IMG/VR virus record: IMGVR_UViG_3300045996_001187
Coordinates: 1 to 56,492 of that record
Strand: one strand, 5' to 3'
Length of the DNA stretch: 56,492 bases
Origin: a virus
The first letter of the stretch is position 1. Every line of letters begins with the position of its first letter. The notes beneath the pieces were generated by a model. That model ran no database searches, was not told the DNA's origin, and was given only the letters and a program-made list of their open reading frames with translations. This document shows positions 1-7,316 of the stretch, piece by piece. A program made the position numbers and the translations under genes.

Positions 1-127
1 TTCTCTCCTTCCAGCGTGCCATGCTCGGCAATAGTTAGCGGCTACGGAATGGCACGGTATTCTGTTACAGAGTGGCCGTTCAGAATAGCTTGCCTTTTCT
101 CTAAATACCCCTTATTGCACAATGAAT
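1..127. repeat. Contig-end direct repeat, left copy
   Basis: Identical to bases 56366-56492. The simplest reading is an assembler overlap on a circular or circularly permuted molecule: 127 is a common maximum k-mer length in short-read assemblers. The join falls just upstream of the Lar-like gene (ends 56363) and inside the 3' part of the 42-266 gene, so coding continues smoothly across it. A true short terminal repeat is possible but less likely. Confidence 0.95.
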
Positions 128-266
128 TAATCGTTGCCGTGGGGCGAGGAAAGGCACAGCACAAATCCCTTTCTTGCACCCAGATCGTGTAGCCCCAGTT
201 CCGCTTGATATGCTCCAGGGCCTCCGCCTGATTCTCAGTTAATCCGCCTTCCCGCTTTGTAATCAC
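42..266 (-). CDS. Small winged-helix-like DNA-binding protein
   Basis: 74 residues. I chose the GTG at 266 because a strong AAAGGAGAG site lies just upstream; a longer TTG-started frame to 332 has no ribosome site. The sequence predicts helices followed by a beta-hairpin (around 'ATINSLCNKGYLEKR'), the pattern of a winged helix-turn-helix of MarR or replication-terminator type, so DNA binding is inferred. It is the seventh gene of the leftward small-gene operon that starts at the 2958-2986 promoter and continues through the contig junction into the Lar-like gene. Specific function unknown. Confidence 0.7.
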   Translation of the reverse strand: MITKREGGLTENQAEALEHIKRNWGYTIWVQERDLCCAFPRPTATINSLCNKGYLEKRQAILNGHSVTEYRAIP

Positions 267-355
267 AATCTTCTCTCCTTTGTCCCGGCGCTCCGGTCCT
301 AATCTTTTAAAACTTGCAACTTGGCCCGTCAATTGGTAGTCTATAGATTAGTTGC

Positions 356-392
356 GAGGGGGTCGGCCCAGGGGGTTGGCTCCCTCTTTTTT
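356..392 (+). terminator. Plus-strand rho-independent terminator, possible small RNA
   Basis: A 14-bp hairpin (arms 356-369 and 373-386, with several G.U pairs) has a 3-nt loop and is followed by six T. It points rightward, but no plus-strand gene lies upstream. A weak TATAGA box near 342 could start a very short transcript. It lies between two leftward genes (ends 468, starts 266), so it marks either a small antisense RNA or a terminator for stray transcription. Confidence 0.6.
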
Positions 393-467
393 AACTCTGT
401 AAATATGGTGCGACGCGTCACTCTCCCGCTCCTCCGCCCCCTTGTCTCTGGGGCCCGATGTGTGATG

Positions 468-845
468 TTAGGCAGCTTTTTGGCAGTCGGCAATGATACC
501 CTTTAGTGCGTTGTAAAGCATTGCTTTGCCCGCCCTGGAGCCACTCCTGCCGTCCGACTTGTCGAGCGAGTAAGCCGCACGCACCGCCTCGCTCTCCAAG
601 AGTAGTAAATGATGCTGAGCAACCCTTAGATTATTGGTAAGCGTATCTTCCCCTACCTGATAAGACATGGTCCGCAAGGCCCTGCACAAATAAGCGTTGT
701 CGAGATACCTTTTCGTGCCATTCTCGATTAGGTCTACGCATAGTTCATTCGTGGTCACCTTTTCGATATGGGCGAGTAGGTTCAGCTTTTTCTTTTCGGT
801 GTCTGCCTCCCACGCCTTTAATTCAGTTGCTATTGTCCGACCCAT
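468..845 (-). CDS. Hypothetical helical protein
   Basis: 125 residues, starting at the ATG at 845 behind GGAGG with an 8-nt spacer. The composition predicts an all-alpha protein with a charged N-terminal helix (many Lys and Glu) and a small Arg/Ser/Gly-rich patch near residue 100. No family recognised. It sits between the 39-residue Trp-rich peptide gene and the winged-helix gene in the leftward operon. The stop is followed by the plus-strand hairpin at 356-392. Confidence 0.75.
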   Translation of the reverse strand: MGRTIATELKAWEADTEKKKLNLLAHIEKVTTNELCVDLIENGTKRYLDNAYLCRALRTMSYQVGEDTLTNNLRVAQHHLLLLESEAVRAAYSLDKSDGRSGSRAGKAMLYNALKGIIADCQKAA

Positions 846-897
846 AAACCAAACCTCCAATTCTTCGCCCCCGCGCCCCAGGTGACAGGGCAGATGG

Positions 898-1017
898 TTA
901 GCTACGTCGGTTTGGCCAGCTCCCGATCATGCCGCCAAATATCCACGGTGCCAGCGGGCCGAGATTAATGTGGTTGTTCTCGGCCCAGCTCCAGATCATG
1001 CTGCAAAGCCAACTCAT
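898..1017 (-). CDS. Trp-rich 39-residue peptide
   Basis: A short reading frame beginning ATG AGT TGG. Its ATGA start overlaps the stop of the 1014-1319 gene, and GAGGTG lies six bases upstream, so translational coupling is clear. The peptide has five tryptophans and alternates hydrophobic and small residues (MSWLCSMIWSWAENN at the start, a Gly-Pro-Leu middle and an Asn-Arg-Arg end). That suits a peripheral or inserted membrane peptide. No family recognised. Being short and membrane-active in appearance, it could be a host-takeover or superinfection-exclusion peptide (inference). Confidence 0.6.
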   Translation of the reverse strand: MSWLCSMIWSWAENNHINLGPLAPWIFGGMIGSWPNRRS

Positions 1018-1319
1018 TTCTGACACCTCAATTCCCTTGCCATCTGCAACTGCTGCTCGGGCGTCGTGACGCGCAGTCGATTCGCTATTAATTCGCCCTT
1101 GAGAATGCGCAACTGTTTCTCCGTGGCTTGCACACCAGCCCGGTTTGCAGCGTCCCGCATGTTCTTGCCGCTCAAAAGTAACTCGGAGCCCAATGCAGTT
1201 TTAATCCTTGCCGCCCCGTCGCCTGCTAACGGCTCCTGAGGGCAAAGATGCTTTACCGCTAGTTCTGCAACTAAACTTTCCTGCGCACTTAATCTCGGCT
1301 TCTGCCAAAACTTTTCCAT
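1014..1319 (-). CDS. Hypothetical basic helical protein
   Basis: 101 residues, starting at the ATG at 1319 behind GGGAGGG. Mostly alpha-helical with a basic C-terminal half. A central stretch (near 'NMRDAANRAGVQATEKQLRI') could form a helix-turn-helix, so DNA binding is possible but unproven. Its stop overlaps the start of the 39-residue peptide by four bases. Confidence 0.75.
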   Translation of the reverse strand: MEKFWQKPRLSAQESLVAELAVKHLCPQEPLAGDGAARIKTALGSELLLSGKNMRDAANRAGVQATEKQLRILKGELIANRLRVTTPEQQLQMARELRCQK

Positions 1320-1381
1320 CACAATTTCCCTCCCATCCCTCACTCCCCCGCCCTGTGTGAAGAGCAGCGGAGGTTAAATTG

Positions 1382-1915
1382 CTATAGTACCAGCCCGTGT
1401 TTGCGAAGGGTGTCAGCGAAAAGCCTCAGTCCTGCCAGTGAGTCGATGTGGTACGTATCCACGAACCAATTGTCGTCCCTAGGGGCTTCGGTGATTCGCT
1501 TGTCCAACTCGTCGTAGAGTGGCTTCCAGTAATCGAAATTCTTTACGAAATGATCAGGGATAGCATCACCTAAAGGCAATCCAATTTCCGCGCGCCACTT
1601 ATCCGCTAAGTCAAGCGGAGGGTTTACCCATTCCTCAGGCGGCGGACACCCACAATGACCCGCCACACGCACGTCGTCATGCCCTAGCGGGTCAGCATAA
1701 AGCTCTTGAGCAACATTGAGCGGCACCTTGCCCTTAACGACCCAGTAATACCATGCGCGCTTGAAACGAAACTCGCCCAACTGTCCACAAATCGTGAATG
1801 GGACTTCGGTGTGCGAGATTTCATCGTGCGTCGCAGGGACCGCTGGGATAATGGCCTTCCTAAGCTCATCTGTCATAAACCGGTCTGCATCTGGTTTGCC
1901 TGCTAAATTCTGCAT
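1382..1915 (-). CDS. Hypothetical phage protein with CGCPPPEEW motif
   Basis: 177 residues from the ATG at 1915, preceded by GGAGAGAGG. Mixed alpha/beta with many Trp/Tyr residues and a conspicuous Gly-His-Cys-Gly-Cys-Pro-Pro-Pro segment near the middle that could hold a metal or a disulfide. It resembles hypothetical proteins of other phage early regions, but I cannot assign a function. A longer frame exists upstream, but it overlaps the 1998-2174 gene and lacks a ribosome site. Confidence 0.75.
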   Translation of the reverse strand: MQNLAGKPDADRFMTDELRKAIIPAVPATHDEISHTEVPFTICGQLGEFRFKRAWYYWVVKGKVPLNVAQELYADPLGHDDVRVAGHCGCPPPEEWVNPPLDLADKWRAEIGLPLGDAIPDHFVKNFDYWKPLYDELDKRITEAPRDDNWFVDTYHIDSLAGLRLFADTLRKHGLVL

Positions 1916-1997
1916 CGTTCCTCTCTCCTTTCCCACTCTCTCCGCCCCTGCACCGGGATTCTCCTCTGTAGTGATAAGTGCTATGAGGAGGAGTAGC

Positions 1998-2174
1998 TCA
2001 CCATTCGCAGTCGTCGTGTGCGTCAGGGTCCGGTTCGGCGTCCTCAATGGCCCGTTCTTCGGGCGTTAAGCTTGCCCTGCGTTCGCGCTCTCGCTGACGA
2101 GCCACCTCATTGCGTGCGAGACGTGCGGCAGTTTCGGCAGGGGTTTCGGTGAAGGGGTCAATTTGGAGATACAT
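1998..2174 (-). CDS. Hypothetical charged 58-residue protein
   Basis: Starts at the ATG at 2174, inside the last 17 bases of the 2158-2382 gene, a coupled overlap typical of this operon. Central Arg/Glu-rich helix (several Arg-Glu-Arg repeats), then an acidic Asp-rich tail ending in Cys-Glu-Trp. Likely soluble and helical; no family recognised. Confidence 0.6.
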   Translation of the reverse strand: MYLQIDPFTETPAETAARLARNEVARQRERERRASLTPEERAIEDAEPDPDAHDDCEW

Positions 2175-2382
2175 AGAATAAACCCCGTGCGCGAGCTCGC
2201 TTTAGTGCAACCGCTTCGGCATGCAGTTTCCTTACGCAGGGCGACATGGCTGCATACAGCTCGTCTTCCTTGCCATCTGTCATCGCACCGGCTAGGGCGA
2301 ACAAAACAGATTTAGCAGCCGTATTGCCAGATGCTTCGAACTCTTCAGCTAGCGCAACTACTTTCTTTACCGACTCGTTCAT
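2158..2382 (-). CDS. Hypothetical small helical protein
   Basis: 74 residues. Two adjacent ATG codons (2385, 2382); the second has the better spacing from AAGGAG. Ala/Val-rich helices with a basic Arg-Ala-Arg segment near the C-terminus. Second gene behind the 2958-2986 promoter. Function unknown. Confidence 0.7.
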   Translation of the reverse strand: MNESVKKVVALAEEFEASGNTAAKSVLFALAGAMTDGKEDELYAAMSPCVRKLHAEAVALKRARARGLFYVSPN

Positions 2383-2415
2383 CATCTTCTCCTTATTCCC
2401 TTATAAGACGGGACG

Positions 2416-2868
2416 TCACAAAAAGCGGCGACGGTGCACGCGAGGGTGGTTTTCGTCCAGCCGCTTGGCAAGTGCGTCCATCTCCGCCCTATAGGCTACC
2501 TTTACGGCGAGGTTATCGGGCAGAGGCGATGCGGTTAACGGACGTCGGCCTACCTCAGTGTCCTCCTCTTCGGTGTTCCACCCGCCGCTCAAGTCGTGCA
2601 ACTGCTGCCCATATTGCCAGCTGCCAACCATAATCAAATCGTAAAAAGCTGCTTCTTCATCACTGATAATTTGCTCTATTACCTTTTCGTTGAGGCTGTT
2701 CAAATACAACCCTATCTGGATGTTAATCCTAGCGGCGGCCATACAACCCGCGACATCCCGGCTGACCTTCGCGTGATAGTTATAAATTTCGTCTTTGATG
2801 TATTCGAACACGGCGGGCAAGTTATCTGGAGAAAGTTGCTTCATATCACTTATTGGGTTTATCGACAT
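2416..2868 (-). CDS. Hypothetical protein, first gene of leftward small-gene operon
   Basis: 150 residues, starting at the ATG at 2868 behind GAGGTGA. The first 110 residues look like an alpha-helical bundle (Ile/Asn/Tyr-rich); the last 40 are basic, ending in Arg-Val-His-Arg-Arg-Arg. As the promoter-proximal gene of an early operon it should be among the first made after derepression or infection. No homology recognised. Confidence 0.75.
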   Translation of the reverse strand: MSINPISDMKQLSPDNLPAVFEYIKDEIYNYHAKVSRDVAGCMAAARINIQIGLYLNSLNEKVIEQIISDEEAAFYDLIMVGSWQYGQQLHDLSGGWNTEEEDTEVGRRPLTASPLPDNLAVKVAYRAEMDALAKRLDENHPRVHRRRFL

Positions 2869-2957
2869 ACGTGTCACCTCTCTCGGTTCTGGTATTAGGG
2901 CGAATCCTTCAACTTTCCACGGATGGGGATTCGTCCTCTTTTGTTGCTCTATATGAA

Positions 2958-2986
2958 ATTTTATACAATTTTTCATAATATGTCAA
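2958..2986 (-). promoter_or_regulatory. Strong sigma70-type leftward promoter
   Basis: Read on the minus strand: TTGACA (2986-2981), a 17-base spacer, TAAAAT (2963-2958). The -35 is perfect and the -10 differs from consensus at one base. It drives 2416-2868 and the following genes through the contig junction. One copy of the 14-base repeat TTATAnAATTTTTC overlaps its spacer, suggesting control by the divergent gene at 3032. Confidence 0.85.
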
Positions 2987-3018
2987 GGGGCTACACTTGA
3001 TTTTTTATATAATTTTTC
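2961..3018. promoter_or_regulatory. Paired operator-like direct repeats between divergent promoters
   Basis: Two 14-base direct repeats differing at one base lie at 2961-2974 and 3005-3018 (TTATACAATTTTTC and TTATATAATTTTTC). The first sits between the -35 and -10 of the leftward promoter. The second covers a TATAAT -10 (3008-3013) facing the 3032 gene. Occupying both would shut both promoters, as expected for an autoregulated divergent switch. Confidence 0.6.
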
Positions 3019-3031
3019 GTAGCCTTAAATC

Positions 3032-3271
3032 ATGGTTCCACGTGGAGGCGCACGCGCTAATTCGGGTCGTAAAAAGAAAGACGGGGAGTTCGTCAGTAAC
3101 TACGTTGGCCGGGATATTCGGGCCAATTGGAAGCGGGCCAGTAAGGCGCTCGGTTTATCTCAAACGGCGATACTTGAAGCGGCACTACTCGCGTATTTCA
3201 AGCGCCACAAAATCCCACTCACCGAACCAGACAGCGAGATTTCCGCCGCCTCGCCAAACAGCATGGAATAG
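3032..3271 (+). CDS. Small basic regulator-like protein with GGAR-NSGRKKK N-terminus
   Basis: 79 residues. The N-terminus (Gly-Gly-Ala-Arg-x-Asn-Ser-Gly-Arg-Lys-Lys-Lys) nearly matches that of the terminase small subunit encoded at 28459-28785; the rest is unrelated. Residues 20-60 predict helices ending in 'SQTAILEAALLAYFKRHK', like the C-terminal helix of ribbon-helix-helix or other short repressors. With its divergent promoter and paired repeats I infer a transcriptional regulator. There is no clear Shine-Dalgarno; the TATAAT at 3008 would give a very short leader. Confidence 0.7.
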   Translation: MVPRGGARANSGRKKKDGEFVSNYVGRDIRANWKRASKALGLSQTAILEAALLAYFKRHKIPLTEPDSEISAASPNSME

Positions 3272-3284
3272 AGGTGCCTTAGAA

Positions 3285-3539
3285 ATGAACGAAGTTCAAG
3301 AAGCCATTGCAATCGCCGTAAGGTTCGGCGGTATCTCAGGCGCTCACCATAAGGCGTGGGTTATTGACCAGATGGTTCGGGCTCTTACTGGCTGCCAGCC
3401 AATCGCAAGTCCTGCGACTGAGATTGCGCCCTTCGGAGGATACGGGGAGTCGGAGCATTACACAGAGTTGGTGGCTAGGGCAAAAGTTGGATACGATGGC
3501 CCGGACACTTACTCTTGGGATACTGGTACTGCGCCATGA
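3285..3539 (+). CDS. Hypothetical phage protein
   Basis: 84 residues from the ATG at 3285, behind GAGGTG with an 8-base spacer; a longer frame from 2997 runs through the promoter region and is not credible. N-terminal helices with 'HKAWVIDQMVRALTG', a pattern seen in short hypothetical phage proteins, then an acidic Tyr-rich tail. It overlaps the next gene by four bases (ATGA), so the plus-strand genes 3032-4048 probably form one unit. Confidence 0.75.
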   Translation: MNEVQEAIAIAVRFGGISGAHHKAWVIDQMVRALTGCQPIASPATEIAPFGGYGESEHYTELVARAKVGYDGPDTYSWDTGTAP

Positions 3540-3670
3540 CCGCCATACCCGCCCCACAGCCCCTAGTTTGCACCCACTGCCGCCGCACATCCATCTGGGT
3601 CCGGTACAACGACCTGTGTATGGTGGCGCTGAGAAGGGGTGGGAGTTGGTGTGTGGGGAGGTTTAGGTGA
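3536..3670 (+). CDS. Very small Cys-containing protein, possible zinc knuckle
   Basis: 44 residues; start ATG overlaps the preceding stop (ATGA). Contains Cys-x2-Cys (Cys-Thr-His-Cys, residues 12-15) and two later cysteines, enough for one zinc site. Basic C-terminus. Its final codons contain GGGAGG, which likely serves as the ribosome site of the 3677 gene. Confidence 0.55.
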   Translation: MTAIPAPQPLVCTHCRRTSIWVRYNDLCMVALRRGGSWCVGRFR

Positions 3671-3676
3671 GCCCCC

Positions 3677-4048
3677 ATGAACCTATATCACGTCAGCAAG
3701 CACTATCACGGCGAGACTGTGCGCTTCGAACCCCGTGTTCCGCGCGCGCCAGCTCGGGGCGAAGATTTCACCACTCCGCGTATCTGCGTAGCGGCCACCA
3801 TCGGGCAATGCCTCGCCGGTATTACAAAGCGCCGCTGCGAGCCGGTAATGTATGTCTATCGGGCCGTGCGCCCTCGCGGCATTGATTGGGATTCGCCGCG
3901 TTACTACGTGCCGGATTGGGAAGAGACCGAAGAAGTTTGGATTAAAGAGCCGTGCGAGTTTAAGCTAGTCTGCATGGTGTTTGTTGAATGGCCCGGTGAA
4001 TGGGTGCCGAGGTTTAGGAAGAGGGCGCTGGCCGAGAGGTTTAGGTGA
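3677..4048 (+). CDS. Conserved-type phage protein (PRVP/TPRIC motifs), possibly ART-like
   Basis: 123 residues. Opens with a Leu-Tyr-His-Val-Ser strand followed by 'FEPRVPRAP', then 'GEDFTTPRICVA' and 'MYVYRAV'. I recall short phage proteins with the same order (YH-S, PRVP, ED-TPR-C). Their layout faintly resembles NAD-using transferases such as KptA or DarT, but I see no definite catalytic set, so the function stays open. Ends convergently with the 4041-4757 structural gene, overlapping by eight bases. Confidence 0.75.
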   Translation: MNLYHVSKHYHGETVRFEPRVPRAPARGEDFTTPRICVAATIGQCLAGITKRRCEPVMYVYRAVRPRGIDWDSPRYYVPDWEETEEVWIKEPCEFKLVCMVFVEWPGEWVPRFRKRALAERFR

Positions 4049-4757
4049 GCTCCCCGACTGTCGAGTCGACACTCACGCTCCCCTTAGCAAGCTTCTTCCG
4101 CAACGGTGCGCCGTCTGCCTTGGACTGCAACGCAAACCGGGTACTTACCGTCAATAGCTCCGTTTGCTCTGCCGTCAACGGCACCCGCACAGTGAGCCCG
4201 TCGTCGGTTTCCGTCACGTCGGTCACAACATCCAGCACGTCCTTGATAACGAAGTGAATTTCGTAGTCGCCCTCGGCCTTGAGTGCTTCGATATTCTCAT
4301 CGGATGGCAGGTTGAACTCCGGCACCGCGCCATAGCCAATCATGTAGTCGTCGCCCTGCACCAGACTGAGGGCCGTTCCGGTCTCATTGACAGGACTCGA
4401 TACTGTGACGTTGCCGGTCGTAATCAGGTCGGTTTTAGCTTTGATGGCGGCAATGTCTTCACGGTCATCATCTGTAAAGCTATCCGCCGGTTCCACATCC
4501 GCCCAATTCACCACCCTACTCCCCAGAGTCGACACAACTTCGCCGTCGTCATCCACCTGATACGTGAAGGGCAACCAGTCCGTATTCAGATTCGCTATCA
4601 CAGCCTCAAACTGGCCCGCCACATCCGTCTCCGCAAAGCCCGTAAAGCGTCCGCGATCGGTCAGCGTCTTGTCCTTTATCGTTATCCCAATATCGGCCTC
4701 GTGACCCGTGCGAGAGGCGGCTAAATCAAGTGTGAAGGCGTGCGAGAAGAGAGACAT
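4041..4757 (-). CDS. Minor tail or fibre-associated structural protein
   Basis: 238 residues, acidic, rich in Thr/Val/Asp and predicted mostly beta. Two repeated beta-rich halves separated by an acidic linker ('TDDDREDIAAIKAKTD') suggest a fibre-attachment or receptor-binding component. It lies eleven bases after the 349-residue fibre gene and is probably the last late gene of the tail block. No signal peptide or membrane segment. Assigned by position and composition. Confidence 0.65.
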   Translation of the reverse strand: MSLFSHAFTLDLAASRTGHEADIGITIKDKTLTDRGRFTGFAETDVAGQFEAVIANLNTDWLPFTYQVDDDGEVVSTLGSRVVNWADVEPADSFTDDDREDIAAIKAKTDLITTGNVTVSSPVNETGTALSLVQGDDYMIGYGAVPEFNLPSDENIEALKAEGDYEIHFVIKDVLDVVTDVTETDDGLTVRVPLTAEQTELLTVSTRFALQSKADGAPLRKKLAKGSVSVDSTVGELT

Positions 4758-4768
4758 GATAGGGTTCC

Positions 4769-5818
4769 TTATGGGGCGATACGATAGGCGATCTTAGGCC
4801 CGAGGTTCAGGCCAGAGGCAGCGCCGAATGTGGTAGGCAGAGCGGCTAAGCCGGATTGGTCATAGGACTCGGCCATGAATTGAAGGGCAAGCGTAGACGA
4901 TGACATGCCGGTGACGCCGCCTGAGCCAGTGAGCATCCGCATATTAACACTTCCGCTCGAAACCAACACGAGAGCGCCGAACCAATAGGTGTCGGGAGTA
5001 AACGTGTGGCTGATCGTAGCTTCCTTAACGCCCGTAGAATCCGCTGCAAGCGTGCCAAAGTCCTTAAGTAGTGTGTTCGGGTAATTGCTGACACTGGAAT
5101 AGATGCAGGGCCGCACTGTCCCCCCTGATGCTCCTGCCACAACGATGTCCATTGCGATGCGGTCGATGCTGAATGTCTCGTCCACAAACATCGGGGTCAG
5201 TATCAGGTGTCCGTTGGTAATGCCGCCGGATGTGGTCTGTGTATAGGCTGAGAATGGTGCGTACCATTGACCGGTCCGAAGCAAGGCGCGGCGGAGGTTG
5301 GTGCGTAGCGAGTAGCTGCCGACGGCTTCGACTGCCATCGAGCCCAGCCCGAGGTTGGAGCGCGCTGTGGTGGCGTTATTAAGGTCGCCCAGGTTGGATG
5401 CAATCTTAAGCTGTGCGTCATTGGTGACGCTTCCCAGGCCGATGTCACTTTTAGCCAGGCTCACATTGCCCGTCTGCCCATTCACGCTCTGCACAGGTGC
5501 GTCCGGCGTCAGCAATGCTACCCAATTCGTAATCTCGCTCGCAGGTTCCTGCAACAGTGTGTAGGTCTTGTTTTGGTCCACACGAAGCGCAATATCGCCT
5601 GCCTGCGCGTTCAGCAGCAACATGGCCGCCTGGCTCGCGACGTTCGGGAACGTGTCGCCTATGGCCAACGACGGGATATAGGCACTCGGTATCTTGCCGT
5701 CCACCCCAAGGGGTGCCACCCCAGACGCCGCGCCCTTCTGCGATGTTGGTATTTTGGCGTCGATTTCGTCCTGTAGACCGGAGATTATCTCGATTGCGGC
5801 TTCGGTTGCTTGGGCCAT
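4769..5818 (-). CDS. Tail fibre protein
   Basis: 349 residues. The N-terminal third has the repeat style of tail fibres: 'VDGKIPSAYIPSLAIGD', then 'VQSVNGQTGNVSLAKSDIGLGSVTNDAQ', a motif widespread in phage fibres. The C-terminal 170 residues are Gly/Ser/Thr-rich beta, probably the receptor-binding tip. A GGGTATACT late-type box lies 37 bases upstream of the ATG at 5818. Confidence 0.85.
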   Translation of the reverse strand: MAQATEAAIEIISGLQDEIDAKIPTSQKGAASGVAPLGVDGKIPSAYIPSLAIGDTFPNVASQAAMLLLNAQAGDIALRVDQNKTYTLLQEPASEITNWVALLTPDAPVQSVNGQTGNVSLAKSDIGLGSVTNDAQLKIASNLGDLNNATTARSNLGLGSMAVEAVGSYSLRTNLRRALLRTGQWYAPFSAYTQTTSGGITNGHLILTPMFVDETFSIDRIAMDIVVAGASGGTVRPCIYSSVSNYPNTLLKDFGTLAADSTGVKEATISHTFTPDTYWFGALVLVSSGSVNMRMLTGSGGVTGMSSSTLALQFMAESYDQSGLAALPTTFGAASGLNLGPKIAYRIAP

Positions 5819-5854
5819 AGTGGGTTCCTAATGACTAAAACGATTATCACTCTA

Positions 5855-5863
5855 AGTATACCC
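5855..5863 (-). promoter_or_regulatory. Late-type promoter box GGGTATACT (fibre gene)
   Basis: Minus-strand GGGTATACT followed by TAGA, matching the boxes at 24064 and 32459. No recognisable -35 at 16-18 bases. Predicted start near 5848, giving a 30-base leader with AGGA before the fibre ATG at 5818. Confidence 0.6.
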
Positions 5864-5898
5864 GTTGGAGGCCATTTTTAGTCAGGAATGAGACGTGC

Positions 5899-5973
5899 TA
5901 CAATCAAGTCGGAGATACACTCGTAAATCTCCGCTCTGGGGGCTCATGGCGAAAGCTGTGGGCCCTCTTTTTT
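5899..5973 (+). ncRNA. Candidate short plus-strand RNA with terminator
   Basis: TACAAT (5899-5904) could start a transcript near 5910. The next bases form a perfect 7-bp hairpin (5910-5916 with 5927-5933). A terminator follows: arms 5938-5945 and 5960-5967, an inner stem capped by a GAAA tetraloop, and six T. The product would be about 64 nt with two stems and no reading frame, like small phage regulatory RNAs. It could instead be an attenuator for the 6065 gene. No clear -35. Confidence 0.5.
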
Positions 5974-6064
5974 GATGGGGCGCAACGATGGGGGAGGCGG
6001 GGTGTCTGTACGTGCTTGTATGAGAGTCGTGGCGTGGTAGGAATCTACTTACTTGGAGAATCGA

Positions 6065-6325
6065 ATGATTATCAAGCTAAACGGCGAGGAACTAGAGACA
6101 CTTGACCAGCAGGACCCCGAAAAGGTTGCGGGAGGATTCCAGGGCTATATCGTAGACCTACAAAACCGAGTAAACCGAGAGACGAACGAACTCGATCTTA
6201 CCGACGATGACGTGGAAAAGATTAAGCGTTACGCTGGATATTTCGAGAAGCGCGGAGGCTGGGAGAGAAGATTTCAGTCAATCTTTCGCCGCACGCTTGG
6301 CGCGGACGTTGCAGACGACTCTTGA
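6065..6325 (+). CDS. Hypothetical acidic protein
   Basis: 86 residues from the ATG at 6065 behind GGAG (6-base spacer). Begins with a short beta-strand (Met-Ile-Ile-Lys-Leu), then charged helices rich in Asp/Glu/Arg. No family recognised. Lies downstream of the small RNA/attenuator and ends two bases from the convergent methyltransferase gene. Confidence 0.7.
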   Translation: MIIKLNGEELETLDQQDPEKVAGGFQGYIVDLQNRVNRETNELDLTDDDVEKIKRYAGYFEKRGGWERRFQSIFRRTLGADVADDS

Positions 6326-6327
6326 CA

Positions 6328-7185
6328 CTACCGACTGACGAAGTGCCCAGAGTGTTCTCGGAGCGGCACTCTGCGGCACTTGCTTTCGCACGGCTCGCAA
6401 GGTGATATTGACTCGATGCGCCGGTCGAGTCTGTGCTGGGCCATATCAACATAATCGGCGTTCTGATCGATACCTATCCACTGCCTGCTTGCAGTGTGAC
6501 AGACTACGGCGGTCGTCCCGGAACCGAGGAACGGGTCAACAACAAGGTCGCCAGGCAAGCTGCTGGAGCGCACAATACGATCAATAAGGGCTTCCGGCTT
6601 CTGGGAGGGATGTCCTACTTTTTCCTTCGAAGCGCCCTTTAGCGAGGGAATGCGCCACAAATTAGTGGCATATTTCCCCTTTCTTAGGTGCATCAGCCGC
6701 GCTGTGGTGTCTTTGTAGCGTTTATCCTTCGAATACGCAGAAATAACTTTCTTGGTGTAAGGCTCGCGAACTGCATCCTTATCAAAAACGACCTCACCTG
6801 TTTTTCTGAGCACATATATCATTTCATAAGCCGGAGTGAAGCTGTCACGACGGTCGTTATACCCAACAACCCGATCCCATATAATGAGATCGTGATATTC
6901 CCACTGCTTCGCGGCTCTGCCCATGAGATGCAAAAATGCATGTTCCCGCTTGCCAAGCTGCCCGAAGCAGTAAAGCAGGCCACCAGGGGCCAAGAGGCGC
7001 ATAGCCGAGGCTAACCAGCGGTCAGTCCATTCAAGGTATTCACTCTCATCGTTCCATTGGGTATCCCAGTCTTCTTTCACAAGGACGTTGTAATAAGGAG
7101 GATCAGCAACGACTAGGCGAGCGCAGTCACTGGGCAAGCGGTCCATCTCTTCTATGCAGTCACCATGAATAATCTCGTTAGCCAT
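6328..7185 (-). CDS. DNA methyltransferase, beta class (N6-A or N4-C)
   Basis: 285 residues from the ATG at 7185. Catalytic motif IV is Asp-Pro-Pro-Tyr (residues 28-31); the S-adenosylmethionine motif 'DPFLGSGTT' comes near the C-terminus (217-225), preceded by 'HPSQKP'. The IV-target domain-I order is the beta class (HinfI/CcrM-like). No restriction enzyme is adjacent, so this is an orphan methylase, most likely protecting phage DNA from restriction or changing its methylation for regulation. The ribosome site is weak. It stands between plus-strand genes of the moron block. Confidence 0.92.
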   Translation of the reverse strand: MANEIIHGDCIEEMDRLPSDCARLVVADPPYYNVLVKEDWDTQWNDESEYLEWTDRWLASAMRLLAPGGLLYCFGQLGKREHAFLHLMGRAAKQWEYHDLIIWDRVVGYNDRRDSFTPAYEMIYVLRKTGEVVFDKDAVREPYTKKVISAYSKDKRYKDTTARLMHLRKGKYATNLWRIPSLKGASKEKVGHPSQKPEALIDRIVRSSSLPGDLVVDPFLGSGTTAVVCHTASRQWIGIDQNADYVDMAQHRLDRRIESISPCEPCESKCRRVPLREHSGHFVSR

Positions 7186-7316
7186 GCTCACATCGTAACA
7201 CGTGACTTCCATTTGTACAAGTCTGCATTTTACAAATGAAACAGTGGATTATTCTCCCGAGGCTGGGCTTTCTTTTGCCCCGCAACAAGCCCCGGCCGGT
7301 GGTGTCTGTACGGGGC

